Origin: Kribbella antibiotica
GTDB taxonomy: Bacteria > Actinomycetota > Actinomycetes > Propionibacteriales > Kribbellaceae
NCBI RefSeq assembly: GCF_004349055.1
Contig: NZ_SMKX01000083.1
Span: 1 to 36,166, forward strand
Length of the DNA: 36,166 nucleotides
Direction: 5' to 3'
In this document: in pieces, positions 7,370 to 16,398 of the stretch
Layout: each line of letters starts with the position of its first letter
Numbering within the stretch: position 1 is the stretch's first letter
The notes under the pieces: generated by a model
What the model saw: only the letters and a program-made list of their open reading frames with translations
Databases searched by the model: none
What the model was told of the DNA's origin: nothing
Translations under genes and position numbers: made by a program

Positions 7370-8431
7370 TCACTCGGCGGGAATGTAGATGCCGAGGAAC
7401 AGTTCGCCGGAGACCACTAGCCGGCCGGTCTGGCGGAAGTAGACCGGGCCGGCGGCTTGGGGACGGACTGGTGCGAAGTAGAAGCCGGACCCCGGGCCGT
7501 CGGCCGGGTTGAACTGGTAGGACCGGCCGCCGGGGGTGCCGGCGAGCTCTAGCGAGTGGGACAGCCCGCCGCCGTTGATGCCGGCGACTACGAAATACGG
7601 TTCGAATGCCGGGCCATCCGCGCTAACACCAGTGTCCAGCGCGTCGGTGGTCGTTTCGATGGCCGTGCTGTCGTCCAGACGGTAGAGGCGGCCGTGGAGC
7701 TGCGCGAAGGTCGGGAGTTCGATATAGCCGAACGCGCCCAAGGAGGTGGTTTCGGCGATGGTGTAGACGGCGGCGCCGACGGTCAGGCCTGGTGCTTCGA
7801 CCGGGCGATTGTTGCCGTCGACAACAGTTGCGGTCAGCTGGAGGGGTCGGCCGACGCGCAGGCTCTGGTGCAGAATGGCGCCGAAGCGCTCACCCGGGAG
7901 CGGGTCGGACACCTCGCCGCAGGCTTGGGAGCTGATGACCTTCTTGTTGAGGCGCAGTACGACGGCGGCCACGTCACCCGCCGACCGGTTGCCGGGGAGC
8001 GTGCAGAAGATCCGGAAATCGACCTGTGTATCGGTCGGGGTCCACGTGAACGACAGCGGTCCGTTGCCGATCCGCGCTTCCTGCAGTTCGGCTCCGGCCA
8101 CCACGGCCTGGTAGCGCAGGCCATCCTTGACGTAGTCGCCCTTCGCCGGGTCAACCGGCGCACTCGGCATGCCGTCGCTCACCGGCTTGGGGCGCACCGG
8201 CTGAATCGGGGTCGGCGTCTTCGCCGGTTCGCTCCGGTCCAGGAGCGGCGTACCGGTCAAGAGAGTGGTGCCGACGGCTAGGCAGGCGGCTGCTGTGACA
8301 ACCCCGGTCAGGGCGCGGCGGCGTCGTACCTGACGCGCCCGGCGCTGCACCTGCGCGAGCGGGGCGGGCGTCGCGAGGTCGATCTCGGTCGCCTGGTCGT
8401 TGAGGTGCCGGCGGAGTTCGTCGAGGCTCAT
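7370..8431 (-). CDS. Membrane-anchored putative anti-sigma factor
   Basis: A 353-residue protein translated after the sigma gene through an ATGA overlap (ATG 8431, sigma stop 8428-8430). A short N-terminal cytoplasmic segment (MSLDELRRHLNDQATEIDLA) leads into an Arg-rich stretch and one transmembrane helix at about residues 39-60. The remaining 290 residues would lie outside the cell. This layout, adjacent to a SigE-type gene, is typical of anti-sigma or signal-sensing partners. No zinc-binding HxxxCxxC motif is present, so it is not a ZAS-type anti-sigma. The extracellular part has no family I can name. The role is inferred from position and topology. Confidence 0.65.
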   Translation of the reverse strand: MSLDELRRHLNDQATEIDLATPAPLAQVQRRARQVRRRRALTGVVTAAACLAVGTTLLTGTPLLDRSEPAKTPTPIQPVRPKPVSDGMPSAPVDPAKGDYVKDGLRYQAVVAGAELQEARIGNGPLSFTWTPTDTQVDFRIFCTLPGNRSAGDVAAVVLRLNKKVISSQACGEVSDPLPGERFGAILHQSLRVGRPLQLTATVVDGNNRPVEAPGLTVGAAVYTIAETTSLGAFGYIELPTFAQLHGRLYRLDDSTAIETTTDALDTGVSADGPAFEPYFVVAGINGGGLSHSLELAGTPGGRSYQFNPADGPGSGFYFAPVRPQAAGPVYFRQTGRLVVSGELFLGIYIPAE

Positions 8432-8913
8432 GACTGCTCCAGGGGGTGGTCGACGAGACGGGGATCGATCCGGAGCTTGGCCAGCGCGCGGCTCGTCTGG
8501 CTCTTCACATTGCCGACCGAGCACCCGAGAATTCGCGCGGTTTCCGCCTCGGAGAGGTCTTCGTAGAAGCGCAGTACGACGACCGCCCGCATCCGCCGGG
8601 GGAGTCGCTTGAGGGCGCCGCCCAGGTCGACCCCGGGCTCGTCGTCGTGCCACGGGGGATGGGGGAGTTCGTCGGTCGGGTGCTCGCCGTTCCAGCGGCG
8701 GCGCCACCAGGCGGAGTAGGTGTTCACCATCGTCCGGTGTACGTAGGCACCCGGCTCCTCGATCCGCGCCCAGGCGAGCCAGCACCGGGCCAGCGTCGTC
8801 TGCACCAGATCCTCGGCCAGCGCCCGGTCCTGGGTCAGCAGGTACGCCGTCCGCAGCAGCTGCCCATATCTCGCCGCAACGAAGTCCTCGAACTCCGCTC
8901 GGCCCTTTGTCAT
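8428..8913 (-). CDS. SigE-family ECF RNA polymerase sigma factor
   Basis: A 161-residue sigma-70 family protein of the small SigE group of actinomycetes. Region 2 is visible (FVAARYGQLLRTAYLLTQDRALAEDLVQTTL) and region 4 helix-turn-helix follows (MRAVVVLRFYEDLSEAETARILGCSVGNVKSQ). It directs RNA polymerase to alternative promoters. The start is ATG 8913; upstream in-frame GTG codons would add up to 22 residues. It is the first gene of a two-gene operon with the anti-sigma-like protein. The YCII gene is divergent. YCII proteins are often found beside ECF sigma genes. The signal and regulon are unknown. Confidence 0.9.
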   Translation of the reverse strand: MTKGRAEFEDFVAARYGQLLRTAYLLTQDRALAEDLVQTTLARCWLAWARIEEPGAYVHRTMVNTYSAWWRRRWNGEHPTDELPHPPWHDDEPGVDLGGALKRLPRRMRAVVVLRFYEDLSEAETARILGCSVGNVKSQTSRALAKLRIDPRLVDHPLEQS

Positions 8914-9126
8914 CCCCACACCCTGCCCGAGTACCTGGGCCAAGGCAGAGGTTGCATGCGGATCTCCAGCACTGACCAACCCCGCTTCGCAGGGGTGGAA
9001 CGCGGCCCGCTGAGCGTGCTGGCCGGCGTCCCGCGGAAGTTAGTCAGTGGTGGGCGTCCGCCCCGCCTGTCGATCTGGGGCCGCCGGGTTCGTAGACAGG
9101 GTGAGACTAGAGACCAGGAGGTCACC

Positions 9127-9471
9127 ATGACGCAGTACCTGTTGAGCATCTACCAGCCGGATGGACCCGTGCCGGAGCCGGACGTTCTCGCGAAGGTCAT
9201 GAGCGAGTTGGAAGCGGTGAACGAGGAGATCCGGGCGGCGGGCGCGTGGGTGTTCGCGGCCGGCCTGCATGCGCCGGAGACGGCCACCGTGGTCAAGGCG
9301 ACCGGCGGCGACGTGCTGGTGACGGATGGGCCCTATGTCGAGGGCAAGGAGCACCTCGGTGGGTTCACGGTCATCGAGGCGGCAGACCTCGACGCGGCAC
9401 TGCACTGGGCCCGCAAGGTCGCCGCGGTGCTGGAGCCCCTGGCGATCGAGGTGCGCCCCTTCCAGGGATAG
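9127..9471 (+). CDS. YCII (YciI-like) family protein
   Basis: A 114-residue protein of the YCII family, recognisable from MTQYLLSIYQPDG at the start and VTDGPYVEGKEHLGGF in the middle, the DGPF-type signature. The family has a ferredoxin-like fold with a conserved His/Asp pair and unclear chemistry. A strong ribosome binding site (AGGAGGT) precedes ATG 9127. It is divergent from the sigma gene; a sigma/YCII pair is a recurring arrangement in actinomycetes, so it may be part of the regulon. This is inference. Confidence 0.85.
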   Translation: MTQYLLSIYQPDGPVPEPDVLAKVMSELEAVNEEIRAAGAWVFAAGLHAPETATVVKATGGDVLVTDGPYVEGKEHLGGFTVIEAADLDAALHWARKVAAVLEPLAIEVRPFQG

Positions 9472-9526
9472 CCCGCTCCTTGGAAGGCCCGGTCGAGGCG
9501 TCGCGTGGATCAGTAGGGTCGCAGGC

Positions 9527-10312
9527 ATGCCGGGATTCGAACTGATCTGTGAAGTTGAGCCGCCGACGCGCCCCGATCTGAAGAAGGTCCGCCATCAGAT
9601 CGGGGTGATGAGCCCGATCGCGGACGCGTTCCTCATTCCCGACAACCACATCGGCCGGGCCACTGTCTCCAGTGTCGCCGTGGCCAACGAGGTTCAGGCG
9701 ATGGGCTCCCGCGGGATCGCCTGCCTGAACTCCCGGGACCGCAACCTCCTCGGATTCCGCCGTGACCTGCTCACGGCGGCGGCGTACGGGGTCGAGCAGT
9801 TCCTGTTCGTCCATGGCGACGACCCCGCCGAGGGCGCCCGCACCAGCCAGCTCACGGTTCGCACGATGATCGAGCAGACGCGCGAAACGTCGTACCCGGG
9901 TCTTAATCCCTTCCAGGTCGGCGCCACCACGCGACTGCGCCCGGTCCCGCGCTGGAAGGCCGAGGCCGATTTCCTCTTCGTCCAGATCAGCTACGACGTC
10001 GACGAGCTCCTGCGCTGGCGCGAATCCGTCGATCTGAGCATCCCCGTTTACGCCGGGGTCATGGTGCTCGCCAGTTCCGCCATGGCCCGCAACCTGGCCG
10101 CTCTGCCCCAGCTCACCATCCCCGACAGCCTGATCGAGGCGGTCGACAAGGACCGCGACGCCGGGATCGACCACGCCTGCGAGCAGATCCTGCGGATCCG
10201 TGACTCGGGGGCCTTCGATGGCGTTCATCTGATACCGGTCAGTCGTTATCGCCAGGTCGCGGCCCGGCTGGAAAGGGAGCTGGTCGCACCGGATGGGGGT
10301 GGAACCGACTAG
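9527..10312 (+). CDS. Methylenetetrahydrofolate-reductase-like protein (MetF fold)
   Basis: A 261-residue protein with the MetF TIM-barrel pattern. The active-site Glu region CEVEPP (E9, corresponding to EFFPP in MetF) is near the start. SRDRNLLGFRRDLLTAAAYGVEQFLFVHGDDP follows at about residues 69-100, matching the conserved RDRN...DL...GV...GD run. The family reduces 5,10-methylene-THF to 5-methyl-THF. This member is shorter than the usual 290 or so residues, so it may be a divergent or different-cofactor relative. It ends 38 bases before nuoI, in the same direction, and a single transcript is plausible. A link to electron transfer with the nuo proteins is speculation from position only. 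Confidence 0.7.
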   Translation: MPGFELICEVEPPTRPDLKKVRHQIGVMSPIADAFLIPDNHIGRATVSSVAVANEVQAMGSRGIACLNSRDRNLLGFRRDLLTAAAYGVEQFLFVHGDDPAEGARTSQLTVRTMIEQTRETSYPGLNPFQVGATTRLRPVPRWKAEADFLFVQISYDVDELLRWRESVDLSIPVYAGVMVLASSAMARNLAALPQLTIPDSLIEAVDKDRDAGIDHACEQILRIRDSGAFDGVHLIPVSRYRQVAARLERELVAPDGGGTD

Positions 10313-10350
10313 TGTCCTGCTAGTACAGGATCCTGACGGGGAGGTGGAGC

Positions 10351-10842
10351 GTGAGTGTGCCGGGTAAAGGTCTGATCGATGGGCTGAAGGTCACCGCGAA
10401 GACCTTGGGGCGTCGTTCTGTCACGGAGCAGTATCCGGAGGTTCAGCCGGAGTTGCCGCCGCGCTCGCGCGGGGTGATCGCGTTGATGGAGGAGAACTGC
10501 ACGTCGTGCATGCTCTGTGCGCGCGAGTGCCCGAGCTGGTGCATCTACATCGACTCGCACACCGAGACCGCGCCATCGGTCGGTGAGCAGGCGCGTGAGC
10601 GCAGCCGGAACGTGCTGGACCGCTTCGCGATCGACTTCAGTCTGTGTATGTACTGCGGGATCTGTATCGAGGCCTGCCCGTTCGACGCGTTGTTCTGGTC
10701 GCCCGAGTTCGAGTATGCCGAGACCGAGCTGCGGAACCTCACGCACGAGAAGGACAAGTTGCGCGACTGGATGTGGACCGTCCCGGCGCCGCAGCCGATC
10801 GACCCGGGCCCGTCCGTCACCTCCGTGGAGGAGGAGGCGTGA
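10351..10842 (+). CDS. nuoI: NADH-quinone oxidoreductase subunit I, 2x[4Fe-4S] ferredoxin-like
   Basis: A 163-residue iron-sulfur protein with two four-cysteine clusters: C50, C53, C56 with C60, and C99, C102, C105 with C109. In complex I these hold clusters N6a and N6b, which pass electrons toward NuoB. It starts at GTG 10351 after GGGGAGG. Length and spacing fit NuoI. It is the first gene of the nuoI-N run, and nuoJ overlaps its stop by GTGA. Because no NuoB or NuoD gene is visible here, what it passes electrons to is unclear. The gap before it (10313-10350) contains TCCTG/CAGGA short inverted arms near 10316-10331. Confidence 0.92.
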   Translation: MSVPGKGLIDGLKVTAKTLGRRSVTEQYPEVQPELPPRSRGVIALMEENCTSCMLCARECPSWCIYIDSHTETAPSVGEQARERSRNVLDRFAIDFSLCMYCGICIEACPFDALFWSPEFEYAETELRNLTHEKDKLRDWMWTVPAPQPIDPGPSVTSVEEEA

Positions 10843-11333
10843 CCACAGCTCTCTTCGCTGTCGCCGGTGCGGTGGCAGTGGCCGCCGCCGTGATGGTTGT
10901 GACCTCGCGCCGTATCGTGCACGCAGCCCTGTGGCTGGTCGTCACGCTCGGCGCGGTCGCCGGCTGTTTCGGTGCGCTGCAGGCCGAGTTCGTCGCGCTG
11001 GTGCAGATCCTTGTGTACGTCGGTGCCATCGTCGTGCTCGTGCTGTTCGCGCTGATGCTCACCAAGGCCCCGACGAATCCGCTCCCCACCTTGACCACCG
11101 GACGCAGTCCGTTCGCGGCCGCCATCGCAGTCGTCCTCGCGCTGCTCCTCGGCGCCGGCGTGGTCTTTGCCTTCGGCAACCAAAAGATCGAGCCTGTGCC
11201 GGCCGGTTCGGCCAACGCGATCGGGACGTCGATCTTCCAGACCTGGGTGCTGCCGTTCGAGATCCTCTCGGTCCTCCTGCTGGCCGCGCTGATCGGAGCG
11301 ATCGCGCTGTCCCAGCGGAAGAAGGAGGACTGA
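10839..11333 (+). CDS. nuoJ: NADH-quinone oxidoreductase subunit J
   Basis: A 164-residue membrane protein with about five hydrophobic helices. The conserved Gly/Tyr-rich helix is visible as ALVQILVYVGAIVVLVLFALML, the part that bends in the proton-relay axis of complex I. The start is GTG 10839, overlapping the nuoI stop (GTGA). The upstream frame opens earlier but lies inside nuoI. The tail ends QRKKED, and the next gene starts one base after the stop. Confidence 0.9.
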   Translation: MTTALFAVAGAVAVAAAVMVVTSRRIVHAALWLVVTLGAVAGCFGALQAEFVALVQILVYVGAIVVLVLFALMLTKAPTNPLPTLTTGRSPFAAAIAVVLALLLGAGVVFAFGNQKIEPVPAGSANAIGTSIFQTWVLPFEILSVLLLAALIGAIALSQRKKED

Positions 11334-11334
11334 G

Positions 11335-11658
11335 ATGCCGCTGGTTCTCCCGCTGCTGCTCGCGGTCGTGCTGTTCTGCCTCGGCGTGTACGGCGTTCTG
11401 TCCCGCCGCAACGCCATCACCATCCTGATGTCGCTCGAGCTGATGCTGAACGCGGTCAACCTGAACCTGGTGGCGTTCGACGCCTGGCACCTCGACGGCC
11501 TGGCCACCGGTCAGACGCTCGCCGTCTTCGTCATCACCGTGGCCGCCGCCGAGATCGGCCTCGGTCTCGCGATCGTGCTGCTGCTGTTCCGCGGCCACGG
11601 TCACGTTGATGCCGACGCAGCCCGCGACCTGGTCGAGCACGAGGAGTCCGCGACGTGA
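11335..11658 (+). CDS. nuoK: NADH-quinone oxidoreductase subunit K
   Basis: A 107-residue membrane protein with three helices. The two membrane glutamates that carry protons in NuoK are present at E35 (ILMSLELMLNAVNLNL) and E73 (TVAAAEIGLGLAIVLLL). The C-terminal tail (about residues 88-107) is acidic. The start ATG 11335 follows the nuoJ stop by one base, with AAGGAGG upstream. The overlap with nuoL at 11655-11658 indicates coupled translation. Confidence 0.93.
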   Translation: MPLVLPLLLAVVLFCLGVYGVLSRRNAITILMSLELMLNAVNLNLVAFDAWHLDGLATGQTLAVFVITVAAAEIGLGLAIVLLLFRGHGHVDADAARDLVEHEESAT

Positions 11659-13421
11659 TTGCGACCGTCTGGCGGGTGGCCGGGGTCGGCTTCTCGCTGC
11701 TCCTGGTGCTGATCGCCGCCCTCCTGTACGGCGCCGCCCCCGAGCAAGCGTCGTTCCTGAATTCGCAGATCGGCGACCTGACCATCGGCTTCGCGGTCCG
11801 CACCGATGACCTGACGGTTCTCCTCCTCGCAGTCGTCGGCGTTGTCGCGACCTGCGTCCAGGTCTACTCACTCAGCTACCTGCATGAGCGCGCGTCGTCG
11901 TACCACGCGCTTGTCACGCTCTTCACCGCCGCGATGGCGACGGTCGTTGTCTCGGACAGCCTGTTCCTGCTGCTGATCGGCTGGGAGGTGATGGGCGCCT
12001 GCTCATACCTGCTGATCAGTCACTACTGGGAGCGGCGCGACGCCCGTTCCGGTGCGGTCAAGGCGTTCCTGATGACCCGCCTCGCCGATGTCGGCTTCCT
12101 GTTCGGCATCTTCGTGCTCGGTGTCGGCGCAGGCACCTTCCGGATCTCCGAGCTCGACCCCGCGCGCATTTCCCCTGGAGTCCTGACCGCGGGCACGCTG
12201 CTGCTCCTGGTCGGCGTCGTCGGCAAGTCGGCGCAGGTTCCCTTGCAGACCTGGCTTCCGGACGCGATGCCCGGTCCGAGCCCGGTCAGCGCCCTCATCC
12301 ACGCGGCGACGATGGTGGCCGCCGGTGTCTTCCTGATCGCCCGCCTGTACGACGTCTTCTCCGCATCGAGCACGACGATGACCGTGCTCGCGATCATCGC
12401 CTGCGTGACCATGCTGTTCGCGGCGCTCTGCGCGATGGCCGCGGTCGAGGTGAAGCGGGTGCTGGCCTGGTCGACGGTCAGCCAGCTCGCGATCATGTTC
12501 TCCGCGCTGTCCCTGGGCACGCGCGAGGGGCGGCACGCCGCGCTCTTCCACCTGGTCACGCACGCGGCCTTCAAGGGTCTGCTGTTCCTCTGCGCCGGGG
12601 TGCTGCTGCATCAGGTCGGCAGCGCCGCGTTCGTGGTGCTCCGCCGGTACACGCGCCGCGGAGTGCTGCGGAACCGCCTGCGGGTGACCTTCCTGACGAT
12701 GACGGTCGGGCTCGCGGCATTGGCCGGCGTACCGGGTTTTGCGGGGTTCTTCTCGAAGGACACCGTGCTGGAAGCGGCTTGGGATCATGCGCACCACGAC
12801 GGTTCGGTGATCGGCTGGGTCGTGCTGGCCTCGGTCGGGCTGACCGCGTCGCTCACCGCGTTCTACTGCGCCCGGCTCTGGCTGTGGGTGTTCTTCCGGT
12901 CGCCGGCGCTGGCCGGGGCGATCGGCGCGTTCGAAGTGGATGATCCGATGGCGGATCTCGAAGACCCGGACACGTCGAAGCTCAAGGATGCGTCCTGGTT
13001 GATGCTCGGGCCGCTGGTATTGCTGGCGGTCGGTGCTCTAGGGCTCGGGTACGTCGACGGTCTGCATCTCAACTGGGCGATCGCGCTCGGTTCGACGGTT
13101 CTGGTGCTGTTCGGCGTCCTCCCGGCGTACTCGCTGTGGTCGCGCGGGGCGGATCCGCGGCCGGCTGTGCTGGAGCGTGAGCTCGGGGTGGACCGCGCGT
13201 ATCACGGGATCTTCGTCGGGCCGGTGCGCTGGTTGGCCAAGCTGAGTGTGTTGGGGGATCGCGACGTGATCGGCGCCTACGTGCGAGCCGCGGGCCGGTC
13301 CGGGACACTCGCCTCCCAAGGCCTCCGCCTGCTGCAGACCGGCAACGTCCAGACCTATCTGACCGGCGCTGTCGTTGGCGTCGTCGCCCTCGCCATTCTC
13401 GCTGGGGTGATCGCCCGATGA
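11655..13421 (+). CDS. nuoL: NADH-quinone oxidoreductase subunit L, antiporter-like
   Basis: A 588-residue Mrp-antiporter-like subunit that pumps protons in complex I. Residues known to matter are visible: E111 in LLIGWEVMGACSYLLI, K191 in VVGKSAQVPLQTWLPDAM, and K368 in GFAGFFSKDTVL. The middle has the HAAFKGLLFLCAG helix. The start GTG 11655 overlaps the nuoK stop. The end carries the long lateral helix region followed by a last membrane segment. It overlaps nuoM by four bases. The pumping residues look intact, so the arm may still translocate ions. Confidence 0.94.
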   Translation: MIATVWRVAGVGFSLLLVLIAALLYGAAPEQASFLNSQIGDLTIGFAVRTDDLTVLLLAVVGVVATCVQVYSLSYLHERASSYHALVTLFTAAMATVVVSDSLFLLLIGWEVMGACSYLLISHYWERRDARSGAVKAFLMTRLADVGFLFGIFVLGVGAGTFRISELDPARISPGVLTAGTLLLLVGVVGKSAQVPLQTWLPDAMPGPSPVSALIHAATMVAAGVFLIARLYDVFSASSTTMTVLAIIACVTMLFAALCAMAAVEVKRVLAWSTVSQLAIMFSALSLGTREGRHAALFHLVTHAAFKGLLFLCAGVLLHQVGSAAFVVLRRYTRRGVLRNRLRVTFLTMTVGLAALAGVPGFAGFFSKDTVLEAAWDHAHHDGSVIGWVVLASVGLTASLTAFYCARLWLWVFFRSPALAGAIGAFEVDDPMADLEDPDTSKLKDASWLMLGPLVLLAVGALGLGYVDGLHLNWAIALGSTVLVLFGVLPAYSLWSRGADPRPAVLERELGVDRAYHGIFVGPVRWLAKLSVLGDRDVIGAYVRAAGRSGTLASQGLRLLQTGNVQTYLTGAVVGVVALAILAGVIAR

Positions 13422-14950
13422 ACGCCATCCTGCTGGGTATTCTGGCCCTTCCGATGCTTGCTGCCCTCGCGTTGTGGGCGCTACCGATCACCCTCGGAGA
13501 CCGACTGGCAGCCCTGTACGGCGCTGTGGTCTCCGGACTGGTTCTCGTCGGGTCCGTGCTGCTGTGGCAGCGAACCGAAGGCTGGTTCGCGTACTCCGAG
13601 CTGCAACCTGTGCAGCAACTGGGGCCCAACGCCCGCCCGCTGGACGCTGTCACCGACGTCCCGTGGATCCCGCCGCTCAACGTGCGCTTCCACATCGGCG
13701 TCGACTCGATCTCGGTCCCGCTGATCATCCTGACCGCGCTGCTGACGTTCCTCTGCTGCATCTACTCGCTCAAGATCACCCCGCGCATCGGCAGGATGCG
13801 CTCGCTGATCGCGCTCCTGCTGGTGATCGAGGCGGGCGTGATCGGTGCGTTCAGCGCGATGGACCTCGTGCTGTTCTTCGTCTGCTTCGAGATCGTGCTG
13901 ATCCCGATGTGGCTGATCATCGACATCTGGGGCGACGACCACGATCCGGCCGGCCGCAAGCGGGCCGCGACCACCTTCGTGCTGATGACGGTCTTCGGCT
14001 CCGCGCTGATGCTGCTCGGCTTCCTGCTCGTCTACCGCCAGGCCGGGACCTTCGACCTCGTCCAGCTGACGAACTCCCCGGTGCTCGGTGGCCACGGCAT
14101 ACCGCTGGTTGCTGCGCTGCTCGTCGCGGTCGGGCTCGCGGTCAAGGTTCCGTTGTGGCCGCTGCACATCTGGCTGCCCGACGCGCACGCGAAGGCGCCG
14201 ACGGTCGGCTCGGTGATCCTGGCCGGCATCCTGCTGAAGCTCGGCACGTACGGCCTGATCCGGATTCTCGTCCCGGTTCTGCCCGACGCGACCGTGACGA
14301 TCGCGCCGTACCTGGGTGGTTTCTCGACCGTCGCGATCATCGCCGGCTCGCTGGCCTGTCTCGGGCAGACCGACCTGAAGCGGCTGATCGCGTACTCCAG
14401 CGTCGGCCACATGGGCTTCGTCGGCCTCGGTATCGCCTCGCTCTCCGACGCCGGGATGAAGGGCGCGCTGTTCGCGAACATCGCCCACGGCATCATCACC
14501 GGCCTGCTGTTCTTCGTTGCCGGCGCGATCAAGGACCGCCACGACACCAGCGACCTGCGCACGATCGGCAGAGCCCTGTACGCGCGGCTGCCGCGGATCG
14601 GGGCGTTGCTCACGTTCGCCTGCCTGGCGTCGCTCGGGTTGCCGGGGCTGGCCGGGTTCTGGGGCGAGATGCTGGTCCTGCTCGGCGCCTATGACCCCAG
14701 TGCTGCTTTGCCGCAGGCAACCTTTCGAGTCTTCATGGTGGTCGCCGGACTCGGTACCGTGCTGACCGCGGCGTACTTCCTGCGGCTGATCCGCAACCTC
14801 TGCCAGGGCGACCCGGCGGAGAACCCGGCGTCGGCTTTTGCGGTCGACCTGAGCCGGATCGAGCTGATCACCTGGTCGCCGCTGGTCGTACTGACCGTGC
14901 TGCTCGGCGTCTGGCCCGGCCTGCTTCTGCACCAGTGGGGGATCCTGTGA
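13418..14950 (+). CDS. nuoM: NADH-quinone oxidoreductase subunit M, antiporter-like
   Basis: A 510-residue antiporter-like membrane subunit. E158 in FVCFEIVLIPMWLII, K243 in LAVKVPLWPLHIWLPDAH and K274 in LLKLGTYGLIRI match the conserved proton-channel residues. The start is ATG 13418 with an ATGA overlap. Length and all signatures fit a full-length NuoM. It is followed by nuoN with a GTGA overlap. Confidence 0.94.
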   Translation: MNAILLGILALPMLAALALWALPITLGDRLAALYGAVVSGLVLVGSVLLWQRTEGWFAYSELQPVQQLGPNARPLDAVTDVPWIPPLNVRFHIGVDSISVPLIILTALLTFLCCIYSLKITPRIGRMRSLIALLLVIEAGVIGAFSAMDLVLFFVCFEIVLIPMWLIIDIWGDDHDPAGRKRAATTFVLMTVFGSALMLLGFLLVYRQAGTFDLVQLTNSPVLGGHGIPLVAALLVAVGLAVKVPLWPLHIWLPDAHAKAPTVGSVILAGILLKLGTYGLIRILVPVLPDATVTIAPYLGGFSTVAIIAGSLACLGQTDLKRLIAYSSVGHMGFVGLGIASLSDAGMKGALFANIAHGIITGLLFFVAGAIKDRHDTSDLRTIGRALYARLPRIGALLTFACLASLGLPGLAGFWGEMLVLLGAYDPSAALPQATFRVFMVVAGLGTVLTAAYFLRLIRNLCQGDPAENPASAFAVDLSRIELITWSPLVVLTVLLGVWPGLLLHQWGIL

Positions 14951-16398
14951 CGCTCACGTGGACCGACTGGCAGGCCATCGCGGTGCCGCTGGTGCTGGCG
15001 ATCGGCGCGGTCGCCGTGCTGCTCATCGACGCGTTCTGGCGCAGCGCCACCGTGCAGCTCCGGCATACCGTCGTCACGCTGCTGACCGGCGCGGTGATCC
15101 TGTTCGGCCTCGTGTTCGTGTGGGCTCAGCGCGACGACTTCAAACCAGCTTTCTGCCGCCCTGTCGTTGAGGGGCCGGCGGAATGCAGTCTGGTGTTCGA
15201 GCCGCTGACCGCCGGGTTGTGGGGCGTGCTGCTGATCGGCGGACTCGGGGTCGTCGGACTATCGGCGTACCGGCTGTTGTCGGCGGACATCCCCGTTGGC
15301 GAATATCACTTCCTGCTGCTCAGCGCGCTGGTCGGCGCGACCACGCTGGCCGGCGCGCGCGACCTCGCGACGGTGGTGATCGGGCTCGAGGTCGTCTCGC
15401 TGCCGAGCTTCGCTTTGGTCGCGTTGAGGCGTGATCGGCGCGGTTCTGAGGCCGCGCTGAAGGCGTTCCTGGTGTCGGTGCTGTCGACCGCGGTGATGCT
15501 GTTCGGCATCTCCTACCTGTACGGCGTGACTGGCTCCCTGCACCTGGTCACGATCGCGAACCGGCTGACCGGGCTCGACCCGGACATGAAGCGAGTCGCG
15601 TTCGCGGCCGGGCTGTTTGTGGTCGTCGGGTTCGCGTTCAAGATCGCGGCGGTGCCGTTCCACGCCTGGCTTCCAGACACCTACGTCGGGGCTCCGGTCG
15701 AGGTGACCGCGTTCCTGGCGGTCGTGTCCAAGTCGGCCGGTGTCGCCGGGCTGCTTGTGTTGGTGGTGACCGGCATTGCGCCCGATGGGTCGGATCTGCG
15801 GCTGGTGATCGCGATCCTGGCCGCCGTGACCATGACCGTCGGCAACCTGGCTGCGCTGCGGCAACGCGAGGCCGTGCGGCTGCTCGCCTGGTCGTCGATC
15901 GGCCAGGTCGGCTTCCTGCTCGCCCCGCTCGCGGTCGGCGACGCGCAGGCGGTCGTCGGGTATCTGGCGGCGTACGTGATCGTGACGCTCGGCGCCTTCG
16001 GAGCGGTCGCGGTCGTGCAGCGGCACCGGCCCGCTGGGCTGCTGTCGGACTACCGCGGGATGGTTCGCTCCGAGCCGGGCCTCGCGGTGGCGCTGATCTT
16101 CTTCCTGGTCGTGCTTGCCGGGCTGCCGCCGGGCCTGGCCGGGCTGTTCACCAAGTTCGCCGCGTTCCAGGCCGTCATCGACGGACACCTCGGCTGGCTG
16201 GCGATCGTGATGGCGGTCAACGTGATGATCGGCCTCGCGGTCTACCTGCGCTGGGTCGCCGAACTGTTCCTGCTGCCGGCCGACGACCCGTTCTCGGTCG
16301 ATATCGAGACGCCGGCGGTTGTCATGGTCTCCCTGTTCACCGCGGCCGCCGTGGTGGTCTCGGTGCTGCCGAGCACACTCTTCGCGCTGGCCACTTAG
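14947..16398 (+). CDS. nuoN: NADH-quinone oxidoreductase subunit N, antiporter-like
   Basis: A 483-residue antiporter-like subunit. E148 in VVIGLEVVSLPSFALVAL, K232 in FAFKIAAVPFHAWLPD and K262 in VVSKSAGVAGLL match the conserved pumping residues. GTG 14947 is chosen because it overlaps the nuoM stop (14948-14950) as GTGA, the pattern of the other junctions; GTG 14935 is four codons upstream. It is the last gene of the run. The convergent DUF3224 gene overlaps its stop by four bases, so no terminator space exists between them. Confidence 0.92.
   Translation: MTLTWTDWQAIAVPLVLAIGAVAVLLIDAFWRSATVQLRHTVVTLLTGAVILFGLVFVWAQRDDFKPAFCRPVVEGPAECSLVFEPLTAGLWGVLLIGGLGVVGLSAYRLLSADIPVGEYHFLLLSALVGATTLAGARDLATVVIGLEVVSLPSFALVALRRDRRGSEAALKAFLVSVLSTAVMLFGISYLYGVTGSLHLVTIANRLTGLDPDMKRVAFAAGLFVVVGFAFKIAAVPFHAWLPDTYVGAPVEVTAFLAVVSKSAGVAGLLVLVVTGIAPDGSDLRLVIAILAAVTMTVGNLAALRQREAVRLLAWSSIGQVGFLLAPLAVGDAQAVVGYLAAYVIVTLGAFGAVAVVQRHRPAGLLSDYRGMVRSEPGLAVALIFFLVVLAGLPPGLAGLFTKFAAFQAVIDGHLGWLAIVMAVNVMIGLAVYLRWVAELFLLPADDPFSVDIETPAVVMVSLFTAAAVVVSVLPSTLFALAT

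Noticed and set aside
13481..14932. A 483-residue reverse-strand open frame across nuoM
   Set aside because: The predicted protein is Gln/Arg/Asp-rich and fully explained as the antisense of nuoM.
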